NCBI RefSeq assembly: GCF_016801865.2
Contig: NC_068938.1
Coordinates: 2,356,001 to 2,420,000 of the forward strand
DNA from: Culex pipiens pallens
Lineage: Eukaryota; Arthropoda; Insecta; Diptera; Culicidae
DNA length: 64,000 nucleotides
Direction of reading: 5' to 3'
Both the position numbers and the translations under genes were made by a program. Numbering within the stretch: the stretch's first letter is position 1; every line of letters starts with the position of its first letter. This document shows positions 46,055 through 57,479 of the stretch, in pieces. The notes under the pieces are model-generated. The model was not told where the DNA came from and did not search any database. It saw only the letters and a program-made list of their open reading frames with translations.

Positions 46055-47236
46055 TCAAGGGCTCATAAGTGGTATCATAAGTGGTCATAGCTTGAGACAG
46101 GGTTGCCAAATCTTCAATGTTTTGGACTCGTTGGAAAGGTCTTTCGATTACCTTACCATCGGTGGGTCGGATGATGGATCCGGACATTGTTTACATACAT
46201 TTAAGTGAGATCCGGCTTCAAAAAAGTAAATAAATATCACTTAAGTGGTCATAACTCGAGACAGGGTTGCCAGATCTTCAATGTTTTGCACTCATTGGAA
46301 AGGCCTTTCAATTACCTTACCAACGATGGGTCGGATGATGGATCCGGACATAGTTTACATACATTTAAGTGAGATCCGGCTTCAAAAAAGTAAATAAATA
46401 TTACTTAAGTGGTCATAACTCGAGACAGGGTTGCCAGATCTTCAATGTTTTGGACTCATTGGAAAGGCCTTTCAATTACCAAACCAACGATGGGTCGGAT
46501 GATGGATCCGAACATAGTTTACATACATTTGAGTAAGATCCGGCTTCAAAAAAGTACATAAATATCACTTAAGTGGTCATAACTCGAGACAGGGTTGCCA
46601 GATCTTCAATGTTTTGCACTCATTGGAAAGGCCTTTCAATTACCTTACCAACGATGGGTCGGATGATGGATCCGGACATAGTTTACATACATTTAATGAG
46701 ATCCGGCTTCAAACAAGTAAATAAATATTACTTAAGTGGTCATAACTCGAGACAGGGTTGCCAGATCTTCAATGTTTTGGACTCATTGGAAAGGCCTTTC
46801 AATTACCTAACCAACGATGGGTCGGATGATGGATCCGGACATAGTTTACATACATTTAAGTGAGATCCGGGTATCTGTGAAAACACATTTTTATACATAA
46901 CTTTTGAACTACTTATCGAAACTTCAAACAATTCAATAGCGATGTATGGGACCCTAAACCAAGTCGAATAAACCTAATTCGATCAAAATCGATTCAGCCA
47001 GTGCTGAGAAAACTCAGTGAGAATTTTGGTCACATACATACATACACACACACATACACACACACATACACACACACATACACACACACATACACACACA
47101 CATACACACACACAGACATTTGTTCAGTTTTCGATTCTGAGTAGATATGTATACATGAAGGTGGGTCTAGGAGCTTTTAATAGAAAGTTCATTTTTAGAG
47201 TAGGATTATAGCCTTACCTCAGTGAGGAAGGCAAAA
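46055..47236 (+). repeat. 164-bp-unit tandem family, copy D (about 5 units)
   Basis: About five units share GGGTTGCCAGATCTTCAATG, CGATGGGTCGGATGATGG and ACATTTAAGTGAGATCCGGC. They are followed by a CA-rich microsatellite (about 47029-47115), GATTCTGAGTAGATATGTAT and the right end CCTCAGTGAGGAAGGC. The left end is missing: the array begins mid-unit inside family E sequence. Confidence 0.85.
47029..47115. repeat. CA-type microsatellite with ~12-bp ACACACACACAT period
   Basis: Simple repeat in the same position as the GT run in copy C; part of the tandem family. Confidence 0.9.
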
Positions 47237-47246
47237 AAAATCGAAA

Positions 47247-47923
47247 TAACGTCATGATTCGAAATCCGGACACTTAGTACCATGTTATTTTTGTTATAGC
47301 TGGCAAAAAATCATGTAATAAGTTGGAAATGTAGAAATATCATCAGGATTTAGTATAAACAGTCAGTTTTAAGAGAATGCATGCAAAATATGTCTTTTCT
47401 AACAATTTTTCATCAGAATTTGAAAATAAAAATGTTTTATTGTGCTTCGAATCCCGGACACTGTTAAAAGCTGATTCGAAATCCGGACACTTTTGCTTCG
47501 AATTCCGGACACTCGATTTTGCTTATGAATCGCACAAATTTGGACTGAAATGTTAGTGAATGGCATTCTTTAGGTCTCAAATAAGCTGTTAACATCAAAA
47601 CAATCGATATTTTATATAAAAATTTGCTTGAATTTAAGGAAATCAAAACCATAAATTTCTGCTTTGCCTTCCCGGTGCTTCGAACGCCTATGAAATATTT
47701 CCGTTGAAATGTTTCGCATTTTTGGTAAACTTATAATTATATTTTATTTAATTGTTTTTGCATTAACAACAGCGTTCAAACAAACTTAAAATGATAGTTG
47801 ATGATAGAATTAATAAATTAACACAGTTTTGACATTCATAATGGAACTTATATCCAAATAATTGATAAAACGAGTTGAAGTGTCCGGGTTTCGAAGCGTC
47901 CGGGAATTCGAATCATGACGTTA
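47247..47923. mobile_element. MITE with TAACGTCATGATTCGAA ends
   Basis: A perfect 17-bp TIR: TAACGTCATGATTCGAA at 47247-47263 and its complement at 47907-47923. If the outermost TA is the target duplication this fits a Tc1/mariner-type MITE. Several TTCGAA-CCGGACAC motifs lie subterminally at both ends. The interior is AT-rich and noncoding. It sits directly against the right end of copy D. Confidence 0.8.
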
Positions 47924-49020
47924 TTGGTCACAAAATTTTTTCAACTTCATTTTCCGATGTAAAATCAAATTTGCAATCAAAAAGTACTTCAGTGAATTTT
48001 TTCATAAAGTGCACCGTTTTCAAGTTAAAGCCATTTTTAGGTAACTTTTTTGAAAATAGTCGCCGTTTTCCATTGTTTTAGTGCACATGTTTGCCCACTT
48101 TTGAAAAAAATATTTTCGAAAAGCTGAGAAAATTCTCTATATTTTGCGATATTTAACTTTGTTAATACCACCCTTAGTTGCTGAGATATTGCCATGCAAA
48201 GGTTTAAAAAGCAATAAAATTTATGTTTTCTAAGTCTCACACAAAAAACCCACAATTTTCTAACGTTGATATCTCAGCAAATAATTGTCCGATTTTCAAT
48301 GTTAAAATATGAAACTTTCGTGAAATTTTTCGATCTTTCCGAATTTTTTTTAAAATCAAGACTAACATTCCAAAAAGGCTTAATATTGAATGTTTGGCCC
48401 TTGGAAACTGGAAATGGAAAAAATCTAAATATGGCTATATCTTGAAAACGGTGCACTTTATGAAAATTTCACCAAAGTACTTTTTGATTGCAAATTTGAT
48501 TTTACAACGAAAAATAAAGTTGGAAAATTTTTGCGATCAATATTTCGATTTTTTGAAAAAAATAGTGTTGTTTCGAAAATTCATAACTCGGTCAAAGATT
48601 TTTTGCACAACTTGGTAATTTCTGAAAAGCTGGCATTTTATGTCCCCTAAAAAATATATAAAAAAAAATTTAGAATAGTGTTTTTTTTTGCAAATCAAGT
48701 TTTAGTGACAAAATGTGAAATTAAAAATCACCATTTTTGACCGTGTATCATTTTTTCAGTGTAGTCCTTATCCATACCTACAACTTTTCCGAAGACACCA
48801 AATCGATCAAAAATTCCTTCAAAAGATTCAGATTTTTGAATTATCATATAACATTTTTGTATGGATAGCTGCCAAATTTGTATGGAAAATTATATGGACA
48901 AACTAATGATGCAAAATAGCTTCTTTGGGCATACCGAAGGCACCAAAAAAGTTTCAGCCGGATTAAAAAATACAAAAAATAAAATTCAAAAAAAAGATCG
49001 ATTTCGTAGAGAACTGCTCT

Positions 49021-49679
49021 TTATCACAAATTTAGCATCAGCCTTGAATTTTTACAAATTTTTATGGATGATCTTTTGTATGAAATGGATGATTTAAAAT
49101 TTCGTCTTATTGGTTTGTAGTAAAAATGGGCAAATTTTATGTAACGTTTTAAAATTGGGCAGTTTTCTCGCAAAAAAAAATCCACAGAAAAGTGTTATGA
49201 AATCATTCAAAAATCTGTATCTCATATAGGAGTTTTTTGATCGAATTGGTGTTTCGGCAAAGTTGGTTGTGATTAGAATTATTAATATTTTTAAATAACG
49301 ATTTATTACAAAAACTCGATTTGGATCAATTTTACCTTCATCGATTTTTTTTCATTTCATGAAATGGTTTATTAGACAAAATTTTTAAGATAGAGGGTAG
49401 AACGGACGTTTGTTGGTCAAGCTTTGTTTATCTTTTAAAAAGCGGTTTTTGTAAAGTATTGAAAACGCAAAAAATAAAAATTCAAAATATCATTTCAATC
49501 ACGATATAAATTTCATAAGGGTCATAAGTTTCACATTTGAATATTGAAAATATGATCAATGGTTTTCAATGTATCGTGGGTCGAGGAGTTAAAACTTAGA
49601 AAAAACTCAATAACGGTAATTTTCATTCTTTGCAATGCCATATATCTCAGCTACCAAAGGTCAGATCAACAATACAAAG
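49021..49679. other. AT-rich spacer, no gene seen
   Basis: AT-rich DNA, possibly more decayed family E-like sequence (a second GTATCT-CATATAGGAGTTTTTTGATCG segment near 49210). No gene. Confidence 0.35.
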
Positions 49680-49752
49680 TTCAGACTCGATAATCCGATT
49701 GTCGGTAGTGAAATTTTGCCAAGGCCTTCGGATAGTCGAGTCTGCACTGTAT
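49680..49752. mobile_element. Very short pogo-like MITE derivative
   Basis: About 73 bp, beginning TTCAGACTCGATAATCCG and ending with CGGATAGTCGAGTCTGCACT, then GTA. The two ends are complementary and match the TIRs at 28661-29031, so this is an internally deleted copy reduced to its ends. Confidence 0.6.
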
Positions 49753-50500
49753 TCAAAAGCAAGTTGTTGAAAATTTTCTAAGACTTTTAAAGGTTGTTTT
49801 AGATTTAGATATAAGATTAGATTAGTTTAGATTAGATTAGATTAGATTAGATTAGATTAGATTAGATTAGATTAGATTAGATTAGATTAGATTAGATTAG
49901 ATTAGATTAGATTAGATTAGATTAGATTAGATTAGATTAGATTAGATTAGATTAGATTAGATTAGATTAGATTAGATTAGATTAGATTAGATTAGATTAG
50001 ATTAGATCAGATTAGATTAGATTAGATTAGATTAGATTAGATTAGATTAGATTAGATTAGATTAGATTAGATTAGATTAGATTAGATTAGATTAGATTAG
50101 ATTAGATTAGATTAGATTAGATTAGATTAGATTAGATTAGATTAGATTAGATTAGATTAGATTAGATTAGATTAGATTAGATTAGATTAGATTAGATTAG
50201 ATTAGATTAGATTAGATTAGATTAGATTAGATTAGATTAGATTAGATTAGATTAGATTAGATTAGATTAGATTAGATTAGATTAGATTAGATTAGATTAG
50301 ATTAGATTAGATTAGATTAGATTAGATTAGATTAGATTAGATTAGATTAGATTAGATTAGATTAGATTAGATTAGATTAGATTAGATTAGATTAGATTAG
50401 ATTAGATTAGATTAGATTAGATTAGATTAGATTAGATTAGATTAGATTAGATTAGATTAGATTAGATTAGATTAGATTAGATTAGATTAGATTAGATTAG

Positions 50501-50836
50501 TGTTGCGACGGAGCACGTCCCAAATACGGCCGAAGCAATCCCCTCGTACTGCGTCAGTATTAGTGTTTGTTTTCGTTTTGACTGGTGCCCGTGCTGTCGC
50601 TTGGCGATCGATCAGAAGTTGAAAACAATCTGAGCAAGCGGGAGCACGGGCGCAGCTAAGAAAGTAGCTGCGAAAAGACACCGTAAATGTAAGTTTATTG
50701 TTTATTGTGAACGTTGTTAGCTGTAATTAATTTGTAAATAAAATTACAGTTTTGTAGCATGTGGTGAATAAAAGAGTTTTATTTACCCTGCTGACGGAAC
50801 CGGTGCCCGGTTGAGAAATTCCCGCCTGTCTCAACA
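50501..50836 (+). repeat. 5' LTR
   Basis: A 336-bp LTR with TG...CA ends. An AATAAA at 50767-50772 could serve as the polyadenylation signal. It differs from the 3' LTR at GCGTCAGT/GCGTTAGT and AAACAATC/AAACTATC. Confidence 0.9.
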
Positions 50837-51270
50837 CTACAAAAATTTACGACAGAGAACGCCGAAGATCGGGAACCTGTGGCCACCGCTAGGAGCTTGA
50901 AAAGCGCGGCGGAAGTGGCACTACGTCCCACCCGGAGACGTCCCTTCATTCGGAGCGGGTTGCTGTGGAGTTCGCGGGAGCTGATGCTATGGCGGCTGAA
51001 ACGGCAACAAAATGGAGTCGGTGAGGCGAATGTTGCCAAAGGAGGTTGAGACGACGTGATCACCCGTGGCCCATAAATCGAGCCTAAAGAGGTCGGGCAC
51101 GGGTGGGAGACGGAGGTCAAAATATCACTTTGGAACGATACGCGCTCATCCACTTCAAGTTGCAGACGTCGTCAGCAGCACCAAAACCAGCGAAGTATCT
51201 TCGGGACGCGCTACGATGACGAAGGCGTAAAACTCCGGCTTCGGCTTACCCGAAGTTTTACGGGGGGGAG

Positions 51271-51606
51271 TGTTGCGACGGAGCACGTCCCAAATACGGC
51301 CGAAGCAATCCCCTCGTACTGCGTTAGTATTAGTGTTTGTTTTCGTTTTGACTGGTGCCCGTGCTGTCGCTTGGCGATCGATCAGAAGTTGAAAACTATC
51401 TGAGCAAGCGGGAGCACGGGCGCAGCTAAGAAAGTAGCTGCGAAAAGACACCGTAAATGTAAGTTTATTGTTTATTGTGAACGTTGTTAGCTGTAATTAA
51501 TTTGTAAATAAAATTACAGTTTTGTAGCATGTGGTGAATAAAAGAGTTTTATTTACCCTGCTGACGGAACCGGTGCCCGGTTGAGAAATTCCCGCCTGTC
51601 TCAACA
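51271..51606 (+). repeat. 3' LTR
   Basis: A 336-bp copy of the 5' LTR with two differences by eye, directly preceded by a polypurine tract. Confidence 0.9.
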
Positions 51607-54130
51607 ATTAGATTAGATTAGATTAGATTAGATTAGATTAGATTCGATTAGATTGATTAGATTAGATTGATTAGATTAGATTAGATTAGATTAGATTAGA
51701 TTAGATTGGATTAGATTAGATTAGATTAGATTAGATTAGATTAGATTAGATTAGATTAGATTAGATTAGATTAGATTAGATTAGATTAGATTAGATTAGA
51801 TTAGATTAGATTAGATTAGATTAGATTAGATTAGATTAGATTAGATTAGATTAGATTAGATTAGATTAGATTAGATTAGATTAGATTAGATTAGATTAGA
51901 TTAGATTAGATTAGATTAGATTAGATTAGATTAGATTAGATTAGATTAGATTAGATTAGATTAGATTAGATTAGATTAGATTAGATTAGATTAGATTAGA
52001 TTAGATTAGATTAGATTAGATTAGATTAGATTAGATTAGATTAGATTAGATTAGATTAGATTAGATTAGATTAGATTAGATTAGATTAGATTAGATTAGA
52101 TTAGATTAGATTAGATTAGATTAGATTAGATTAGATTAGATTAGATTAGATTAGATTAGATTAGATTAGATTAGATTAGATTAGATTAGATTAGATTAGA
52201 TTAGATTAGATTAGATTAGATTAGATTAGATTAGATTAGATTAGATTAGATTAGATTAGATTAGATTAGATTAGATTAGATTAGATTAGATTAGATTAGA
52301 TTAGATTAGATTAGATTAGATTAGATTAGATTAGATTAGATTAGATTAGATTAGATTAGATTAGATTAGATTAGATTAGATTAGATTAGATTAGATTAGA
52401 TTAGATTAGATTAGATTAGATTAGATTAGATTAGATTAGATTAGATTAGATTAGATTCGATTAGATTGATTAGATTAGATTGATTAGATTAGATTAGATT
52501 AGATTAGATTAGATTAGATTGGATTAGATTAGATTAGATTAGATTAGATTAGATTAGATTAGATTAGATTGGATTAGATTAGGTTAGAATAGATTAGATT
52601 AGATTACATTAGATTATATTAGATTAGATTAGATTAGATTAGATTAGATTAGATTAGATTAGATTAGATTAGATTAGATTAGATTAGATTAGATTAGATT
52701 AGATTAGATTAGATTAGATTAGATTAGATTAGATTAGATTAGATTAGATTAGATTAGATTAGATTAGATTGATTAGATTAGATTAGATTAGATTAGATTA
52801 GATTAGATTAGATTAGATTAGATTAGATTAGATTAGATTAGATTAGATTAGATTAGATTAGATTAGATTAGATTAGATTAGATTAGATTAGATTAGATTA
52901 GATTAGATTAGATTAGATTAGATTAGATTAGATTAGATTAGATTAGATTAGATTAGATTAGATTAGATTAGATTAGATTAGATTAGATTAGATTAGATTA
53001 GATTAGATTAGATTAGATTAGATTAGATTAGATTAGATTAGATTAGATTATTAGATTAGATTAGATTAGATTAGATTAGATTAGATTAGATTAGATTAGA
53101 TTAGATTAGATTAGATTAGATTAGATTAGATTAGATTAGATTAGATTAGATTAGATTAGATTAGATTAGATTAGATTAGATTAGATTAGATTAGATTAGA
53201 TTAGATTAGATTAGATTAGATTAGATTAGATTAGATTAGATTAGATTAGATTAGATTAGATTAGATTAGATTAGATTAGATTAGATTAGATTAGATTAGA
53301 TTAGATTAGATTAGATAAAATTAGATTAGATTAGATTAGATTAGATTAGATTAGATTAGATTAGATTAGATTAGATTAGATTAGATTAGATTAGATTAGA
53401 TTAGATTAGATTAGATTAGATTTGATTAGATTTGATTTGATTGGATTAGATTAGATTAGATTAGATTAGATTAGATTAGATTAGATTAGATTAGATTTAG
53501 ATTAGATTAGATTAGATTAGATTAGATTAGATTAGATTAGATTAGATTAGATTAGATTAGATTAGATTAGATTAGATTAGATTAGATTAGATTAGATTAG
53601 ATTAGATTAGATTAGATTAGATTAGATTAGATTAGATTAGATTAGATTAGATTAGATTAGATTAGATTAGATTAGATAGATTAGATTAGATTAGATTAGA
53701 TTAGATTAGATTAGATTAGATTAGATTAGATTAGATTAGATTAGATTAGATTAGATTAGATTAGATTAGATTAGATTAGATTAGATTAGATTAGATTAGA
53801 TTAGATTAGATTAGATTAGATTAGATTAGATTAGATTAAATTAGATTAGATTAGATTAGATTAGATTAGATTAGATTAGATTAGATTAGATTAGATTAGA
53901 TTAGATTAGATTAGATTAGATTAGATTAGATTAGATTAGATTAGATTAGATTAGATTAGATTAGATTAGATTAGATTAGATTAGATTAGATTAGATTAGA
54001 TTAGATTAGATTAGATTAGATTAGATTAGATTAGATTAGATTAGATTAGATTAGATTAGATTAGATTAGATTAGATTAGATTAGATTAGATTAGATTAGA
54101 TTAGATTAGATTAGATTAGATTAGATTAGA

Positions 54131-54600
54131 TTGGATTGGATTGGATTGGATTGGATTGGATTGGATTGGATTGGATTGGATTGGATTGGATTGGATTGGA
54201 TTGGATTGGATTGGATTGGATTGGATTGGATTGGATTGGATTGGATTGGATTGGATTGGATTGGATTGGATTGGATTGGATTGGATTGGATTGGATTGGA
54301 TTGGATTGGATTGGATTGGATTGGATTGGATTGGATTGGATTGGATTGGATTGGATTGGATTGGATTGGATTGGATTGGATTGGATTGGATTGGATTGGA
54401 TTGGATTGGATTGGATTGGATTGGATTGGATTGGATTGGATTGGATTGGATTGGATTGGATTGGATTGGATTGGATTGGATTGGATTGGATTGGATTGGA
54501 TTGGATTGGATTGGATTGGATTGGATTGGATTGGATTGGATTGGATTGGATTGGATTGGATTGGATTGGATTGGATTGGATTGGATTGGATTGGATTGGA
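54131..54600. repeat. Homogenised GGATT sub-block of the satellite
   Basis: About 94 uninterrupted TTGGA pentamers with sharp borders against TTAGA units. The three overlapping 157-codon frames (repeating Trp-Ile-Gly-Leu-Asp) arise only because the unit has no stop in any + frame. Confidence 0.97.
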
Positions 54601-54825
54601 TTAGATTAGATTAGATTAGATTAGATTAGATTAGATTAGATTAGATTAGATTGGATTAGATTAGATTAGATTAGATTAGATTAGATTAGATTAGATTAGA
54701 TTAGATTAGATTAGATTGGATTAGATTAGATTAGATTAGATTAGATTAGATTAGATTAGATTAGATTAGATTAGATTAGATTAGATTAGATTAGATTAGA
54801 TTAGATTAGATTAGATTAGATTAGA

Positions 54826-57479
54826 GATTTCACAGTAAATATTATGCAAATTTGGAAGATGTGAAGTTGATAGGTATAAAATTAATAAAGATAACAATCT
54901 GTAATTCTGAAAACAGTTTGAAAAAAGTGGCATTCACTGTGGGTCCGTACTAGTTTGATTACTTCGGTGAAGCAAAAGTTCTGGAATTTGTCCAACTACA
55001 AAGCAAGAGCTGCTGTTTGTGGGTCATGGCTTGCCTCGACGCGAAACCGCGCGCTCTCCACCACGGTGGCTTTGTTCTGTTCCTGTCCGAAATGAATTGG
55101 AATATAAATAATTGGTCGCGAATTACAGGCACCCCGCGGGACATTTCTAGGTTCTTGGTTCGGTTGACCGTACCATGTGGTGCGGAATTGAAGTTTATTG
55201 TTGCTGTCGTTGTTCGGGTGCTTGTTTAACGAATGTGATTGAGTTTGGAACCGTATGTTGGATGAAACTGTGCTGACACATGTTTGACCTCTCGATTGAT
55301 TAAATTTTTGAGGATAGGCGATTCTTTAATGCCTCCCTGAAAATTAATTTTCCGCGATCCCTTACTCCAAGTAATAAAATAATTGTCCGCAAATATCGCG
55401 TACTTAACTCGCTCAAAGCCCCACGCACATATTCCACACGCACTTCATTAAAATTTTAACTGCGACTGTTGCAAAGATCACGCCCAACATGATTAAAAAC
55501 CACTCCAACAACGTTTGGCCTCCGGAATCAAATTGTAGCATTCGCTCTGGTACCGTGCCATGTGGTACCTTTTGATCATTACGAATTAATGATGTCGCCG
55601 TACTTGAACGAGAGTCAGAGAGAGTGAGATGGATGCTGCGTTGGCTTTTGGCAATTATTTTTGCAATCTCGTAGCAACACACAGGCTTACAACATGGGGG
55701 GAGCTTTTTATGTTTCAATTTTCCATGAATGAGAAGGGTTTCTTTTTTTCGTAGGGGTAGTGGTATGTTGTGGCAATACAGCTTTGTTACAGTTATTATT
55801 TTTAAATTTAATCATAATTGTCACACTTTTAGTGTTTCCAAACATTTTAAAAATAATTTCAAATAACACAATATAGCACACCAGTGAAAACTTGCACGTA
55901 TGATGCGACATTTTTCACTTATTGAATTTTTATTATCCCATTCCGGGGTAGGTTTTAATGTCTCCCCACGTCATAATTATATGATGCAGGATTTTATTTT
56001 TCCACCCACGCTCTTGTGACAACCAGAATTAAAAAAAAAAGAAACGGATAAAATGGCTTTTTGTAAGCGTTTGCCCTATTGGTGGGTGGATTGGCGTGCC
56101 TTGTTAAATGGTTTCATTTTATGGGCTCATAATTTAAGCCGACGACGGTAACGAGCTCAATTGCAGAACAGAATCATGTTTGGTTTAACGGTTTTGTCTC
56201 TTTAATCAATTTACTGCACAATTGGCTGCTAGCGGAGATCATGCAGTACACTTATTGGATTCATAAGGATTGTCCTTTTTATGGAATTATAATCGGCAAA
56301 TGTTAAATTATTCCAGAAATTGCTTTTATTACATTTTAAATTAAATTTTCTGAGAATTCATTAAATTTTTGCTAGCTTAAACAAATTCAATGTCAATCTC
56401 TCCTTTGATGTAGTATTTTTAATTGACATTTCCACATTTCTGCTATTTTAAGGCCAATATTGAGCTTAGTTCAACACCAAAAATCCATTACATTTTGTCC
56501 TGGACCAGCTGTCCTATAGTTTAGCTGGAAATCATCAAACGAACCATTCAACGACAGGGGCTGACGGTTTCGTTTACATGTTTGCAGTGTTTAATCAACT
56601 GCATCCGTCCGTGTGTCGAGTGAAACCTGTTTGGATTGACTTTTGACCTAACACTGTTTCACAGTTAAATTGTAAGTTGAAGTTTTCCTTTGAAAAAATT
56701 ATTTGAATAAACAAATACTTGACAATGGATTCTTATTATTTTTTTTTTGAAAATGTTATAACTTTTGTTACACCGTGTCCCCACGTCAATATGTCGCCGC
56801 TCACTTTGATGATGTAAAACTGTGGCACAGTTTCAGTTTTTTCGAAGCCAGCTTTTGAATAACTCTGCTTTTCATTCCCTTAACGTGCTTGCCTCGTGGT
56901 GGTAAATTCAACTCTTTTTTTTTGGGTAATCTGGACGCCCATTGAATGAAATCCATCCCGAAAACGTGCCAGAAGCACTTTGACACATTGCGGGCATTTC
57001 GGGAATGATAACGTGGGACTCGATTTGATTAGGATGTTTGAAAAGAGAATTTAAACAAAAAATCTGATCGGAACAAAAACAAATTTATGAAATCAGAAAG
57101 CATCCTCACTCCCCTTTAAGTTATTTTTTTATTTTATCACGTTCTTCAAATAAATAACGGTAATTATTAAACTAACACTGGGACAATTTTAGAAAACATT
57201 ATTATATAAGCAATTTGCATTAAATGTTTGTGCAATTAAATAGCGTTATCATTGTAACAAAAAGTGTCTCATTCAGATTGCTTCAGAATTTCTGACATAT
57301 TATTATTTTTTGAATTTTTTTTATTGAAAATCGGCAATTCCTTGATTTTCCCGCCTCTAAAATTATGCGGAATTTCTATGTATAACTTTTTTATTCGAAT
57401 TTTAAATCAAATTTTTAAACTCTAACTTAGTCAAATATTATCCGTTTTTGACTATCCTTGCTACACAGTAAGAAAAATA
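54826..57479. other. Single-copy-looking intergenic or intronic DNA
   Basis: Mixed composition with no supported gene. Short frames near 54959-55229 overlap on both strands. The 101-codon minus frame (55413-55718) includes a hydrophobic stretch but no motif or splice context. The motif CCATGTGGT occurs twice in related settings (about 55173 and 55558), which may be coincidence. Confidence 0.4.

Larger units (their letters stand above)
45651..49020. mobile_element. Foldback element of family E, interrupted by two insertions
   Basis: Arm 1 (45651-46050 plus 47926-48045) is the reverse complement of arm 2 (48421-49020), with a central unpaired stretch at 48046-48420. Shared segments include TTTAATCTGGCTGAAAC, ATTTTGCATCATAAGTTTGTC, GATTTGGTGTCTTCGGC and GGGGACATAAAATGCCA. 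Arm 1 is broken by a 164-bp-unit family copy (about 46055-47236) and a TIR MITE (47247-47923). No coding sequence was recognised. Confidence 0.7.
50496..51611 (+). mobile_element. Compact non-autonomous LTR retrotransposon (TRIM-like)
   Basis: Two 336-bp LTRs (50501-50836 and 51271-51606) begin TGTTGCG and end CTCAACA. They are flanked by ATTAG on both sides, as expected for a 5-bp duplication, though this is ambiguous inside an ATTAG satellite. I see only two LTR differences. The internal region is just 434 bp, with no gag or pol. It ends in a purine-rich tract (CGGGGGGGAG) abutting the 3' LTR, which sets the orientation. TGTTG...CAACA ends and a 5-bp duplication are common in Ty1/copia elements; the assignment is inferred. 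No primer-binding site was recognised. Confidence 0.9.
49802..54825. repeat. ATTAG pentanucleotide satellite (about 5 kb including insert)
   Basis: Nearly pure ATTAG/GATTA pentamers, with a degenerate left edge (49802-49835) and an abrupt right edge near 54825. About 3.9 kb of repeats remain once the LTR element at 50501-51606 is excluded. Point variants and single-base slips mark sub-blocks, for example GATTCGATTAGATTGATTAG at 51641 and again at 52454. A homogenised GGATT block occupies 54131-54600. No coding capacity. Confidence 0.98.

Noticed and set aside
54131..54614. Three 157-codon plus-strand frames of repeating Trp-Ile-Gly-Leu-Asp
   Set aside because: Same peptide in three frames from a stop-free pentamer; a repeat artefact.
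49802..54825. Telomeric repeat
   Set aside because: The unit is TTAGA/TTGGA, not the insect TTAGG, and dipterans lack the canonical telomere repeat. The array is internal and flanked by ordinary DNA.
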